A DNA stretch of 64,000 nucleotides from NCBI RefSeq assembly GCF_035920445.1, contig NZ_CP109162.1:992001-1056000 (forward strand). The letters run 5' to 3'. Each line of letters opens with the position of its first letter. The stretch's first letter is position 1. The position numbers and the translations under genes were made by a program. Positions 1 through 8,754 of this stretch are shown piece by piece. This DNA is from Nocardia sp. NBC_01730 (lineage in GTDB: Bacteria; Actinomycetota; Actinomycetes; Mycobacteriales; Mycobacteriaceae). The notes beneath the pieces are model-generated. The model did not search any database and was not told where the DNA came from. It worked only from the letters and a program-made list of their open reading frames with translations.

Positions 1-860
1 ACGACGCGGGGTGTGGCGACCGTGACCAGCAGCAGATCGAGCTGTTCCAGATTCTCGGGCATGCGTGGCAGCCAGCCATCGGCAACCCATGCCTGCTGGG
101 GCGAGACGCCGATCTCGGAGTGAACCCGCGGGTGGTAGACGGTGGTGATGTACCGGCCGATCGCCTCGTCGAACTGGCGCAGCGACAGTGCCGGCGTGGT
201 GACGGGTTTGCCGTGGACGAGGTGGCCGGGCAGCTCGGTGAGCAGTTCGGTGTTGATACTGCCGAACAACCTTTCCACTTTCCCGCGGCCCTGGGGCCGG
301 GCGATGGTCGAGTGCACGATCGCGAACTTCAGATCGGCCGCGACCTGGGCGAGGTGGTCGCTGATGAAGTCGCTGCCGTGGTCGACATAGAGGATCTCGG
401 GGATCCCGCACATCGGCCATGCCGGATCGGGTTTGGTCCAGATCGCCTGCCGCAACGCCAGTGACGTGTTCAGCGCCGACGGCGCGCCGAGGTTCACGGT
501 GTTGCCGAGCACCGCGCGGGAGCGGTCGTCGAGTACCACGGTCAGCGAGGGGCGCCTGTGCTTGCCGGCCTCGACGATGAGGATGTCGAGCTGGGTGTGA
601 TCGGCCTGCCACATCACGTACGGGCGCTCGGCGCGGCGGCGATACACCAGCTCGTAGGTGTCGCGGAAGGCTACGGCGCCGTCGTGGGCGAGGGTGAGCA
701 TGGCCGGGTCGAGAGCAGTGACGATCGCGCGAACAGTGGTGTAGGACAACGGAACCCATCCCCGTTCGGCGGCGGCGCGGGCGGCGCGGCGGGTGATCGT
801 CGCCAGCGACGGACGCGGCCGGCGCAGCGCCATTCCCTCGGTCAGCCCGCGACCCGTCAC
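1..860 (-). pseudogene. 5'-truncated DDE integrase/transposase (Mu/IS481-like), runs off the window
   Basis: Reading the minus strand gives one open frame from a possible GTG at 860 (or ATG at 833) to the window edge. It contains MWQADHTQLDI, a second Asp in YVDHGSDF and the Glu in GRGKVERLF, the three acidic residues of an RNase H-fold rve integrase core. The protein begins at [10 protein letters not shown], where intact relatives already have an N-terminal helix-turn-helix of about 70-90 residues, so the DNA-binding end is missing. The sequence directly upstream is the 3' end of the resolvase gene, suggesting the truncation came with that insertion or a deletion. The C-terminus lies outside the window. 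The DDE assignment is firm; the exact family (IS481, TniA or Mu B-less element) is inference. Confidence 0.72.
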
Positions 861-904
861 GGCTCACGCCGCTTCCACGCGCACACGCCGTCGCGTGCGC
901 TGGG

Positions 905-1489
905 TCACATTGTCGCGTCCGCGGGGGACAGATGCCGGTAGATCGTCGGACGGGTGACGCCGAACTCGGCGGCGATCGGCGCGACGGTGTAGCGGCGTTT
1001 GCCGGCCTCGTCGAGTTCGTCGTACATCTGCCGCGCCAGCTGCACCTGTCGCGGGCCGAGCTTGGGTTTCTGGCCGCCGGTGCGGCCCCGGGCGCGGGCG
1101 GCAGCCAGGCCGTCACGGGTGCGTTCGGACGTGAGGGCGTGCTCGAATTCGGCGATGGCGCCGAGGATCTGGAAGAACATCCGCCCGAGCGCGGTGGAGG
1201 TGTCGATCTTCTGATCGAGCACCACCAAATCCACCCCACGACTCTCGAGGGTCTTCGACAGGTCGATGAGGTGCTCGAGCGAGCGGCCGAGCCGGTCCAG
1301 CTTGGTGACCACCAGCTGATCACCGGCACGGTTGGCCGACAGCAGCGCCTTGTCCAGTTCGGGCCGGGTCGCGAGCTTGCCTGAAGCCATGTCGACAAAG
1401 ATCTTCTCGCACCCGGCCGCGGTCAACGCGTCGTGTTGTGCTTCGGGGTGCTGATCGCGCGTCGAGACGCGCCCGTAGCCGATTCGCAT
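905..1489 (-). CDS. Serine resolvase/invertase family recombinase
   Basis: A 194-residue small serine recombinase that would act on paired res or inversion sites during cointegrate resolution. The start is set at the ATG giving [10 protein letters not shown], because the family begins at this first beta strand; the longer frame upstream lacks similarity. Visible features are the catalytic Ser9 in YGRVST, the Arg-rich active site (KLDRLGRS around residue 65), the long E-helix region ([24 protein letters not shown], split here by its family pattern) and a C-terminal helix-turn-helix ending [19 protein letters not shown]. Length matches TnpR/Hin proteins. It is intact. It lies next to the truncated DDE integrase and may have served the same transposon. 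Confidence 0.9.
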   Translation of the reverse strand: MRIGYGRVSTRDQHPEAQHDALTAAGCEKIFVDMASGKLATRPELDKALLSANRAGDQLVVTKLDRLGRSLEHLIDLSKTLESRGVDLVVLDQKIDTSTALGRMFFQILGAIAEFEHALTSERTRDGLAAARARGRTGGQKPKLGPRQVQLARQMYDELDEAGKRRYTVAPIAAEFGVTRPTIYRHLSPADATM

Positions 1490-1525
1490 GAGCCCGAAGC
1501 GTATCGCCAACCCCCGACATTGACA

Positions 1526-1543
1526 TTGCCGCGTACACGGCAA
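1526..1543. repeat. Short inverted repeat upstream of resolvase
   Basis: TTGCCG and CGGCAA are separated by six bases, 37 bases upstream of the resolvase start. Small serine recombinase genes usually have their res/control site just upstream, so this may be one resolvase-binding half-site pair. No full set of three subsites was recognised. Confidence 0.3.
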
Positions 1544-1830
1544 CCTTTACAGAAACAACGAGAGGCGACCTACGAGAATCCGCAGCGCCCCAATGTGTCT
1601 CACCAACCTTCGTTGCCGACTCACGATGCCCGCGGGTATGCGGGCTACTGCAGACAGGAGCATGAGGCGAGCAGGTGGTTCCGGTGATGCTCATGAGATA
1701 GATCCGCTTCACCGCTGAACCGGATACCCGAGCGGTCGCCAGGCACGGTCGGCGCATCGACCGACACCCGGGAGGAGAGATCGAGGACACTCCTGCGCCG
1801 CCCAACGTAAGTCCTGCGGGATAGTCGGGC

Positions 1831-2958
1831 GTGCTACTCAACATTGGGAAACCCATCGACAGCACTGCGAGGATGTACATCGTGCACGAGAGTGACCGAA
1901 CCGAGGCGTACATGGCCGAGGACCGCAAGAACATGACCGAGCCGGCGCGTGTTTTTCTGGACAGATGGCTGGCCAGCATGGGAAGTGCGCTGGAGCAGTG
2001 GCGCCGTTCCTACCTGCCCGCAGACTTTCCTTTCGACTTCACGCTCGACTCCCTGGACGCGCTGGAACCGATCGTGCTCGCGCGCTATCCGGACCAGGCC
2101 GCCATCGACGTCGAGGATAATGCGGAGTTCACCACCGGCACGGGGCGATACATCGGTGAAGTCCTGTTGCGTGTCGCACCGGCGCGATGGGGCTACCAGG
2201 ATCGTGGAGATAACGACGGCAACCCCTACAACCGCACTGCGGTCATCCGTTCCAACACCCCGGCGAGGTTCATGGTAGTTATGGCCCCGGAATTCCGCCT
2301 GCAGCTTCTGGTCCGGGATCGAGAACGCGGAATCCTGCGCAAAGCCGCCGTCCGGCTGCTGGATGCCTGCGAGGAAGCCGGGCGCGCAGAACTGCCCGGC
2401 ACGGGTGGCGCAGGCGGCACGGTCCCCGACTGGTGTGCATTCTTCACGCCTGATGAGTACAACAGGTTCGCCAGCGAGGTGGACTCCGCCTTGAGTTGCT
2501 TCGGTGCCGAAGGCCAGGATATCGACGCCGGCTATGTCAGCTTGGCTGCGGGCGATCCGGATCCCGAAGTGCATGATTTCGACATCGTCGGACTGGCAGA
2601 CCAGTGCCGGGCAAGCGACATCGAAGACTGGTCGGATCTCTGCTTCTCCGCGATCGACGGTTACTCCACAGCGCAGCCGCAACGAGACTGGCTCACCCGA
2701 GTCACTTTCACGCAAGTCGAGGATCGGCTGGAGCCGTGGCTCGCCGACGAGCCCAAGTTGTCGTTCGACGCCGAACCCGACTATCCCGATCAGCCCTTCT
2801 CGATCCGGCTCGAAGACGGCAACTATCTCCACTTTCTCGCCACGGTCCCGGAACTAGAGGGAATTCCCGAAATCACGACGTTCGTTCCCAACTCCGCGGT
2901 GCGGGCATGGGACATACCCGTTGAAAAGCTCGTGCAGTGGGGGATTCAACACACCTGA
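1831..2958 (+). CDS. Hypothetical protein with a domain shared with the 13.3-kb gene
   Basis: Open frame of 375 codons with typical actinobacterial codon use; I do not recognise a named family. The true start may be the ATG at 1912 (GAGG six bases upstream) or at 1933, since the related protein at 13271-13759 begins at an equivalent point. No signal peptide or membrane segment is visible. Residues about 65-125 contain DSLDALEPIVLARYPD followed by YIGEVLLRVAPARW, which aligns with SLNALEALIRERYAD and YVGEIARRVNGAAW in the 13.3-kb protein. The remainder is acidic and rich in Asp, Glu and Trp. It stands alone, with resolvase on one side and non-coding sequence on the other. Function unknown. Confidence 0.75.
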   Translation: MLLNIGKPIDSTARMYIVHESDRTEAYMAEDRKNMTEPARVFLDRWLASMGSALEQWRRSYLPADFPFDFTLDSLDALEPIVLARYPDQAAIDVEDNAEFTTGTGRYIGEVLLRVAPARWGYQDRGDNDGNPYNRTAVIRSNTPARFMVVMAPEFRLQLLVRDRERGILRKAAVRLLDACEEAGRAELPGTGGAGGTVPDWCAFFTPDEYNRFASEVDSALSCFGAEGQDIDAGYVSLAAGDPDPEVHDFDIVGLADQCRASDIEDWSDLCFSAIDGYSTAQPQRDWLTRVTFTQVEDRLEPWLADEPKLSFDAEPDYPDQPFSIRLEDGNYLHFLATVPELEGIPEITTFVPNSAVRAWDIPVEKLVQWGIQHT

Positions 2959-3405
2959 GCCGAACCAGCACGCGCAGATTGCCGCATCAGGCAACGTTTC
3001 GGTAGGTAACCGGATCGCCGAATATCGCCGCCGATTGCGATGCCGCACTCGGCGTGGCTTCGGTAGCCGGAGCCATCCCCTGCCGCACGGACGCCCGCAG
3101 CAGCTCGTAATCGGCGCCACTTGGCACCGCGAAAACACCGCCACTTTCCGCCGCGAGTCACATCGTGCGGTTCCAGGCGGCCAGATCGGTGTACGAGAAC
3201 CGAACGATTTACGACACCGGCACATCCCCTGCAACGCCGCGTGGCGGGGCCCTGTGTGGGCCGAGCGATGTCCGCCAGGCAGTGTGGGTGAGCCCCGCAG
3301 CCGCCTGGGGCGCCATGCGGGGGCGTGACGGTCGTGCCTCTTTCCACACTAGGAATGCGGTTCCCAGTGCCGACGCGGTAGCGCGATCAGCGGGACTACC
3401 CGGCA
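2959..3405. other. No recognisable gene
   Basis: Frames here are short and have atypical composition; none resembles a known protein. The region lies between two genes that converge on it and may hold their terminators, but no strong hairpin with a T-run was seen. Confidence 0.4.
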
Positions 3406-3701
3406 TCAGCCGCACGGCCAATAATTCGAAGAGTCGGCGCAGCTGGCGTAAGGACCGTAACGGCAGCACTTCGACCCGTTGCACTCGTAGACGTCGGACC
3501 ATTTGCCGCCGGTATCGGTAGCTGTCACGGCACCACACCAGCCGCAATACACTCCCCCCTTCGTCCCTGCTGCGCATTTGCAGCCGTTGGAGTCGCAGGA
3601 GGCGTTGGCGATCTCGGGGAAGATCGCGGTCAGGGCGACATGGCGGTGGCCAGGACGGCGGTGACTCCGAGGCGGCGGAGCAGATCGCGGCGCGTGGTCA
3701 C
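3406..3701 (-). pseudogene. Tat-exported cysteine-rich protein (MADH light-chain-like context), frameshifted
   Basis: Start at GTG 3701, with AGGAGG seven bases upstream, gives TTRRDLLRRLG followed by a hydrophobic stretch: a twin-arginine signal peptide. That frame stops after 23 residues. One base out of phase, translation continues through IFPEIANA (a plausible cleavage site) into a mature region with ten cysteines: CDSNGCKC, YCGWCG, ECNGSKCC, YASC and NYWPCG, ending at 3406. A one-base change near 3641 would join the two. The GTG overlaps the stop of the upstream MauE-like gene (GTGA), the arrangement of a translationally coupled pair. Known mauE/mauA pairs make the quinoprotein methylamine dehydrogenase small subunit, but TTQ residues cannot be confirmed here. 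It could be a true pseudogene or a sequencing slip. Confidence 0.62.
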
Positions 3702-4303
3702 GAGTGGGCCTCCTGGGCCGAGGGCGGGTGCGGGAAGGTCAGATCGGCCGGTTCGGCTGGGTCCTGGAGCCGCGGGTGCGCCGACGGATCGTGCACCGGT
3801 TCGGGCGCGCGGCGTCGGTAGGCCAGCAAGCTCAGCGCGGCCGCGACAGCACCGATCACGGTGATCTGGACCGCCGGGGAGAATCTGGTGATGGCTGGGC
3901 CGGACATCCCGCGTGCGGCGGTCCAGGCCACTGCGGCGATGAGCACCAGGTTTCGCACCGCGACCGGCCAGGAGATCAGCGTTCCCACACCTTGCCCAGA
4001 CATCCACACGAGACCTGTTGCCCGCGCAGCAGCGCGATCACCACCGCGGCGGTCACCATCGCCAGCACTGCGGCAGCGTCCGCGCCGCTGCCGAAGGCGC
4101 CGAGGGCGTACATCCTGCCCACCACCAGCTCGGTCGCCGGGAGCAGTCACGCGCCCGGACGTAGAACCGGATGCGGAAGCAGCTGGTAGGAGTCCAGCCA
4201 CTCCACCCGCCACGACACCGAGGTCGAGAACTTTGCGAATCCGGCCAGGACGAACAGGCCCCACACCCGTGCGGACAATCAGCTTGATACCGGTCCCGAT
4301 CAT
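3698..4303 (-). pseudogene. MauE/DoxX-like membrane protein, decayed
   Basis: No single frame reads through, but three frames together rebuild a MauE-family protein. Starting at ATG 4303 they give KLIVRTGVG, then (shifted) LFVLAGFAKFSTSVSW and YQLLPHPVLRPGA, then an in-frame TGA, then LLPATELVVGRMYALGAF, a hydrophobic helix, and VSCGCLGK. This last is the paired-cysteine motif typical of MauE. After another shift come VRNLVLIAAVAW and VQITVIGAVAAALSLLAY. MauE proteins are four-helix membrane proteins thought to help disulfide formation in the exported dehydrogenase small subunit, which fits the cysteine-rich gene coupled downstream. At least two frameshifts and one nonsense codon indicate decay, unless the sequence has clustered errors in G-runs. 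Confidence 0.62.
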
Positions 4304-4430
4304 CGTCGGTACCGCCCGGTCCGCGACAACGAACCATGGCGCCCACCGCGATACATCGCGGTGGTGACCCCTACTGATGAACTGCGCATGTGCCCTCCAA
4401 CCAACATCGACCGACGTCCAGAGAACAAAG

Positions 4431-4454
4431 CCCCAGCCCGTAGATGAGCTGGGG
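4431..4454. repeat. Hairpin between divergent genes
   Basis: CCCCAGC and GCTGGGG are separated by ten bases. There is no T-run, and the site lies upstream of both divergent neighbours (MauE-like and flavoprotein), so an operator or mRNA leader structure is more likely than a terminator. Confidence 0.35.
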
Positions 4455-4644
4455 TGAGACTGCGATCAGCCCGCCCTACCGCGCGGGGCTGGGAAAACGC
4501 GCCCTGAGACTAGCGGAATCCATTGCTCCCTCACGCAGTTTCGGGCCGGGTCGGCCATGATCCATCGGGCGACGTGTCGAGGTTTCAGCACGACCGGCCG
4601 TGGGTTCGGAGCTTCTTCAGAGGATGCGGCGCTAGGCTGAGTCT

Positions 4645-6087
4645 GTGGCTGTAGTCATCGTCGGTGCAGGATTCGGTGGGGTGGCGATGGCGTTGGAGCT
4701 CGTGCGCTCCGGTCACCATGATTTCGTCATCCTGGAGAAGGCATCCGAGGCAGGGGGAGTCTGGCGGGAGAACACCTATCCGGGTGCGGCATGCGACGTT
4801 CCGTCGCCGTACTACTCGTTCTCATTCGCCCCGAATCCCAGTTGGCCGAGACGGTATTCGGAGCAGCGCGATATCAAGGCCTACCTGAACCGGCTGATGG
4901 ACAACTACGGTCTGCGCCCGCACATCCGGTTCAACACAGAGGTGACCGGCGCGGACTTCGATGCGGCAACGCGACGGTGGCGAATCGAGACGAACACTGG
5001 CGAGACTTTGGATGCTGACGTGTTCGTGCCCGCCACCGGCCAGCTGTCCCGACCGGCAATCCCGGCGATCTCGGGCCGGGAGTCATTTGCGGGCGTCAGC
5101 TTCCATTCCGCGGAGTGGAATCACGACTACGAACTCGCCGGCAAGCGGGTGGCGGTCATCGGAACCGGTGCGAGCGCCGTCCAGTTCGTGCCGCGGATCC
5201 AGCCGGTGGTGGCCGATCTGACGGTCTTTCAGCGATCGGCTCCTTACATCCTGCCGAAGCCGGACACCGCGTACGGTCGTCTGCACCGGTTGACGTTTCG
5301 GCGGAGGCCACTGCTGCAAAGCGCGGAGCGGCTGCTGTGCTGGTCGGGCGGGGAACTTGCCGCCTTGGGCCTTGGGGGGAATCGAAGCATCGCACGCTTT
5401 GTCGGCTGGATCGCGAAATGGAATCTGCGCATACAAATTCCGGACGAGAAACTACGGGCGGCGCTGACGCCGGACTATCCGATCGGGTGCAAGTGTGTGC
5501 TATTCGGCAACAACTTCTATGCCGCGCTCACCGAAACCAATGTGCACGTGGTGACCGAGGCCATCACCGAGATCACCCCCCGAGGAATCCTGACTGCCGA
5601 CGGTGTCGAGCACGACGTCGACGCCATCATCTACGGAACGGGCTTCCGGCCGCAGGAACTGTTGGCGCCGATGAAGATCCGAGATCACAACGGTCGCGAC
5701 CTGCACGATGTGTGGGCCGCAGGCGCGCGGGCCTACCTAGGCATCGCGGTACCCGGTTTTCCGAATCTGTTCATCATGTATGGCCCGAACACCAATCTCG
5801 GCTCCGGGTCGATCATCTACATGCTCGAACGCCAAGCGCGCTACATCCGCCAACTCATCGAGCATCTCGACACTCATCCGGGAACCGCACTGGACGTTCG
5901 CGCCGACGTCGAGCGACACTACGATACCGAAGTGCAGCGCAGGCTCGCCTCGACGGTATGGGCTTCCTGTCCGAGCTGGTACCGCTCCGAAACCGGCCGG
6001 ATCTCGACGAACTGGCCCGGACTGGTCAGTGAATACGACCGACGCACCCGCCGAGTCGAGATCGCGGACTACCGGCTCATGCCGTAG
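4645..6087 (+). CDS. Baeyer-Villiger-type flavin monooxygenase
   Basis: A 480-residue NAD(P)H/FAD-dependent monooxygenase of the class B type. The GTG start puts the FAD Rossmann motif GAGFGG at residues 7-12. The fingerprint FAGVSFHSAEWN lies around residue 150 and matches the FxGxxxHxxxW(P/D) signature, except that Asn replaces the final Pro/Asp. A second nucleotide motif GTGASA follows it and should bind NADPH. Related enzymes convert ketones to esters or hydroxylate soft nucleophiles; the substrate cannot be read from sequence. Length is somewhat shorter than cyclohexanone monooxygenase (about 540) but usual for actinobacterial relatives. It is a single gene between a decayed pair and an IS256 element. 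Confidence 0.88.
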   Translation: MAVVIVGAGFGGVAMALELVRSGHHDFVILEKASEAGGVWRENTYPGAACDVPSPYYSFSFAPNPSWPRRYSEQRDIKAYLNRLMDNYGLRPHIRFNTEVTGADFDAATRRWRIETNTGETLDADVFVPATGQLSRPAIPAISGRESFAGVSFHSAEWNHDYELAGKRVAVIGTGASAVQFVPRIQPVVADLTVFQRSAPYILPKPDTAYGRLHRLTFRRRPLLQSAERLLCWSGGELAALGLGGNRSIARFVGWIAKWNLRIQIPDEKLRAALTPDYPIGCKCVLFGNNFYAALTETNVHVVTEAITEITPRGILTADGVEHDVDAIIYGTGFRPQELLAPMKIRDHNGRDLHDVWAAGARAYLGIAVPGFPNLFIMYGPNTNLGSGSIIYMLERQARYIRQLIEHLDTHPGTALDVRADVERHYDTEVQRRLASTVWASCPSWYRSETGRISTNWPGLVSEYDRRTRRVEIADYRLMP

Positions 6088-6208
6088 GCAGAATTTACGG
6101 GCGGTCCAGGGGGGATAGGGAGCATCTGCCGGAAATCCGGCGGGTTGAGTCCAGCAGGATGGTGTACGGCCGGACGCCAGCAAAGTCTGGGCGTGTCGTA
6201 GCCGAGTG

Positions 6209-7536
6209 AAGGGTGGTCACCGCGTGATCCTTCAACAGACCTACCAAGTCACTGAAGGAAGAAAGTTTCACGCGATGACCTCTGTCCAGCCTATCGACCC
6301 GTCCAAGATGCTGTCGGACCAACTCGCCGTCGCGAGCCCGGATCTGCTGCGCGACATGATGTCCACGTTCATCCAGGCACTGATGAGCGCTGAAGCCGAC
6401 ACGATGTGCGGCGCCGGCTACGGCGAACGCTCCGACGATCGGGTCAATTCACGAAACGGGTACCGCCACCGCGACTTCGACACTCGTGTCGGCACGATCG
6501 ACATCGCGATCCCGAAGCTGCGCTCGGGCTCCTATTTCCCGGACTGGCTGCTCGAGCGCCGCAAACGCGCCGAACGCGCCCTCACCTCGGTGGTGGCGAC
6601 CTGCTACCTGCTCGGCGTGTCCACCCGACGCATGGAGAAACTCGTCGAATCACTCGGTGTGACAAAGCTTTCCAAGTCCCAGGTGTCGATTATGGCCGCC
6701 GAGCTCGACGCCCAGGTCGAAGCGTTCCGTACCCGCCCACTCGACCAAGGCCCGTACACGTTCGTCGCCGCGGACGCGCTGGTGCTCAAGGTCCGCGAGA
6801 GCGGCCGCGTGGTCAACGTGCACGCCCTGGTCGCGACCGGTGTCAACGCCGACGGCTACCGGGAGATCCTCGGCATCCAGGTCACCAGCGGCGAGGACGG
6901 TGCGGGCTGGCTGGCGTTCTTCCGCGACCTGGTCGCCCGCGGCCTGTCCGGAGTCAGCCTGGTCACTTCCGACGCCCACGCCGGGTTGGTCGCCGCGATC
7001 GGCGCGACATTGCCCGGAGCTGCCTGGCAGCGGTGTCGTACGCATTACACGGTGAACCTGATGTCGGTCACCCCGAAATCGTCGTGGCCGTGGGTGCGGA
7101 CCCTGCTGCACTCGGTATTCGACCAGGCAGACACCGAATCGGTTGCCGCACAATATGATCGCATGCTCGATGCACTGACCGAGAAGCTGCCGAAGGTGGC
7201 CGCCCACCTCGACGCCGCCCGCGCTGACCTGCTGTCGTTCACCGCGTTCCCCAAACAGATCTGGCGCCAGATCTGGAGCAATAACCCCCAGGAACGGTTG
7301 AACAAGGAAATCCGCAGGCGCACAGACGTCGTCGGCATCTTCCCCGACCGTCAAGCCATCATCCGCCTCGTCGGCGCCGTCTTGGCCGAGCAACATGACG
7401 AATGGATCGAGGGCCGCCGCTACCTCGGACTCGACGTCCTCGCCCGCTCCCGCGGCCTCGCCGACCCCACCGAACAGGAGGACCCCACCCCAGCGCTGAC
7501 CGCCTGACCGAACAGGGTCACGCGGCAATCACCCCG
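6209..7536 (+). mobile_element. IS256-family insertion sequence
   Basis: The transposase gene is bracketed by imperfect inverted ends. The left end (about 6210-6233) has GGGTGGTCACCGCGTGATCC and the right end (about 7510-7536), read inward, has GGGGTGATTGCCGCGTGACCC. The size of about 1.33 kb is normal for IS256 elements. A clear 8-9 bp target duplication was not identified, so the exact outer bases are approximate. Confidence 0.7.
6275..7507 (+). CDS. IS256-family (mutator-like) transposase
   Basis: Intact DDE transposase of about 410 residues. The start is taken at MTSVQPIDPSKM, preceded by the purine-rich GAAGGAAGAAAG; the upstream in-frame ATG falls inside the inverted end. Landmarks are the N-terminal zinc/HTH-like region (MCGAGYGERSDDR, NSRNGYRHRDFDTRVGTI), the first Asp in FVAADALVLKV, the second in LVTSDAHAGL, the family C/H motif AAWQRCRTHYTVNLM, and the Glu in NNPQERLNKEIRRRTDVVG. 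All are consistent with an active enzyme. It differs from the IS256 remnant at 51.6 kb. Confidence 0.95.
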   Translation: MTSVQPIDPSKMLSDQLAVASPDLLRDMMSTFIQALMSAEADTMCGAGYGERSDDRVNSRNGYRHRDFDTRVGTIDIAIPKLRSGSYFPDWLLERRKRAERALTSVVATCYLLGVSTRRMEKLVESLGVTKLSKSQVSIMAAELDAQVEAFRTRPLDQGPYTFVAADALVLKVRESGRVVNVHALVATGVNADGYREILGIQVTSGEDGAGWLAFFRDLVARGLSGVSLVTSDAHAGLVAAIGATLPGAAWQRCRTHYTVNLMSVTPKSSWPWVRTLLHSVFDQADTESVAAQYDRMLDALTEKLPKVAAHLDAARADLLSFTAFPKQIWRQIWSNNPQERLNKEIRRRTDVVGIFPDRQAIIRLVGAVLAEQHDEWIEGRRYLGLDVLARSRGLADPTEQEDPTPALTA

Positions 7537-8484
7537 ATACACCACCCGTTTGGACTTGACCATCCGGCGGTAGCGGCATGGAGCGCCGTCCAACTGGCAG
7601 TTCGTACCGCTTCGGATGTGATCCGATTGCATTGTACGGCAGCTAGTTTCCCGAGTCACCTCGACTGACGGCTCCGTCGGACCAGAACGACCCGCGACCT
7701 ATGGCAGATAGTGCGCGGCTATCTGCCATAGCGCGCTACCGCCGGGATTTCTGGCAGATGAGCCCCTACCCCTACCCCCTACGACTGTCCGGCAAGTCCC
7801 GGGACTTCAGGCGGACAGCGGGTAATCCGATTCGCGCCCATATCCGCCAGCCAGGGTCATGGAGGCCAGCTGGGCACTTGGATGCAGAGCGGTCGATGTA
7901 GTGGCGATCCGCCAACGCCTCCAAGGCGCCGGTTATCCGGTGCGTTGGCCATAGCCTTTGCCGTTTTTCGGGCGGCGGGAGGTGTCGGGTCCTTCGTCTG
8001 TGAGTGCGGTCAGCTCTGGCCTGCACGGGGCTGAGAACGTCACGGACACGGGCCAGATCGGCATCCAGATGCGGGGAAGACAGCCGAATCGATTTCACGT
8101 GGCACGCGGGCACTCCTGACTGGGCACATCGAACAAGGCCGATCAATGGCAATTTGACACCACACTGGCGCGGAAGATGTTGGTATTGGCTGATTTTGAT
8201 GCCTCGGTAACTTGGGTGATATCGGTTGGTGAGTGCCGTTGGAGGCGAGTACCTCCCCGGTCGACGTTGCCGGGGGCAAGCCGATCAGCCAGAGAGAACG
8301 TTCTCCCGGAATGCGGTCGCGGATACTCCGGGTTTCCTACCCCTGAACCCCCAAGGCGGGACGTGGACTCTGCGCCTTCGGAGGCCCCTCTGATCAGCGC
8401 GGTGAGTCGGATTCCCGACAGGCAGGGCTGGGATGGATTCCCGTCGAAGTATGTTGCTGATCAATTGCCCCCATGACACAGGAG
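7537..8484. other. No recognisable gene (about 950 bp)
   Basis: No frame here resembles a protein I know. The stretch holds the 12-bp perfect inverted repeat at 7699-7731. Its right end may contain unrecognised 5' sequence of the interrupted group II intron, because reverse transcriptase coding begins just after 8484. Confidence 0.4.
7699..7731. repeat. Perfect 12-bp inverted repeat
   Basis: CTATGGCAGATA and TATCTGCCATAG are separated by nine bases. A further GGCAGAT occurs at about 7752. The symmetry suits a recombinase or regulator site more than a terminator, because there is no T-run. Confidence 0.6.
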
Positions 8485-8623
8485 TCGCCGATGCTGATGA
8501 GCCGCGTGCGGTGACGGGTCAAGGACAAGCGGGTGTGTGCGTTGGTGAAGGCGTTCCTGAAATCCGGAGTCATGACGACCTTCGGAGAAACGGAAGACGC
8601 CTGGACCGGGGTGCCCCAGGGTG
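8485..8623 (+). pseudogene. Group II intron reverse transcriptase, left fragment
   Basis: This frame reads SRVR, stop, RVKDKRVCALVKAFLKSG, then VMTTFGETEDAWTGVPQGG. The last part is the conserved block just before the RT catalytic segment in group II intron-encoded proteins. The frame is broken by a TGA within the R-V-R-x-R motif and is then interrupted by the RIT element exactly after PQGG. The matching right half starts at 12100 (SPLLANIAL). Most of the N-terminal fingers region is missing upstream. Confidence 0.78.
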
Positions 8624-8624
8624 G

Positions 8625-8646
8625 GTTATGCGCAGCTGCGCATAAC
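8625..8646. repeat. 22-bp perfect palindrome at RIT left edge
   Basis: GTTATGCGCAG is followed directly by its reverse complement CTGCGCATAAC. The same 11-base unit recurs at the inner edge of both 84-bp repeats and, as GTTATGTGCA, inside them. This suggests repeated recombinase core-binding sites. Confidence 0.75.
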
Positions 8647-8650
8647 GAAC

Positions 8651-8734
8651 CTTATGAACAGCGCCGGGTTATGTGCAGCGCTGGCCGGTATGGCCTGGTG
8701 GACAGCGATTTTGGGGTCGATCACTGCGCATAAC
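8651..8734 (+). repeat. RIT left inverted repeat (84 bp)
   Basis: Begins CTTATGAACAGCGCC and ends ACTGCGCATAAC. It matches the reverse complement of 12016-12099 with a single mismatch (G versus C within the GTTATGTGCA-proximal segment). Confidence 0.92.
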
Positions 8735-8754
8735 CTTCGTGTTCTGTGCTGGGT

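Noticed and set aside
3209..3577. 122-codon minus-strand frame
   Set aside because: Its Arg-rich translation is a shadow of the cysteine-rich secreted protein, which reads in another phase (CNGSKCCRYG).
8499..8518. GAGCCGCGTGCGGTGACGGG looked like the start of a group II intron domain V
   Set aside because: No pairing partner follows, and the sequence encodes the RVRxRVKDKRV motif of the reverse transcriptase. The true domain V is at 12703-12736.
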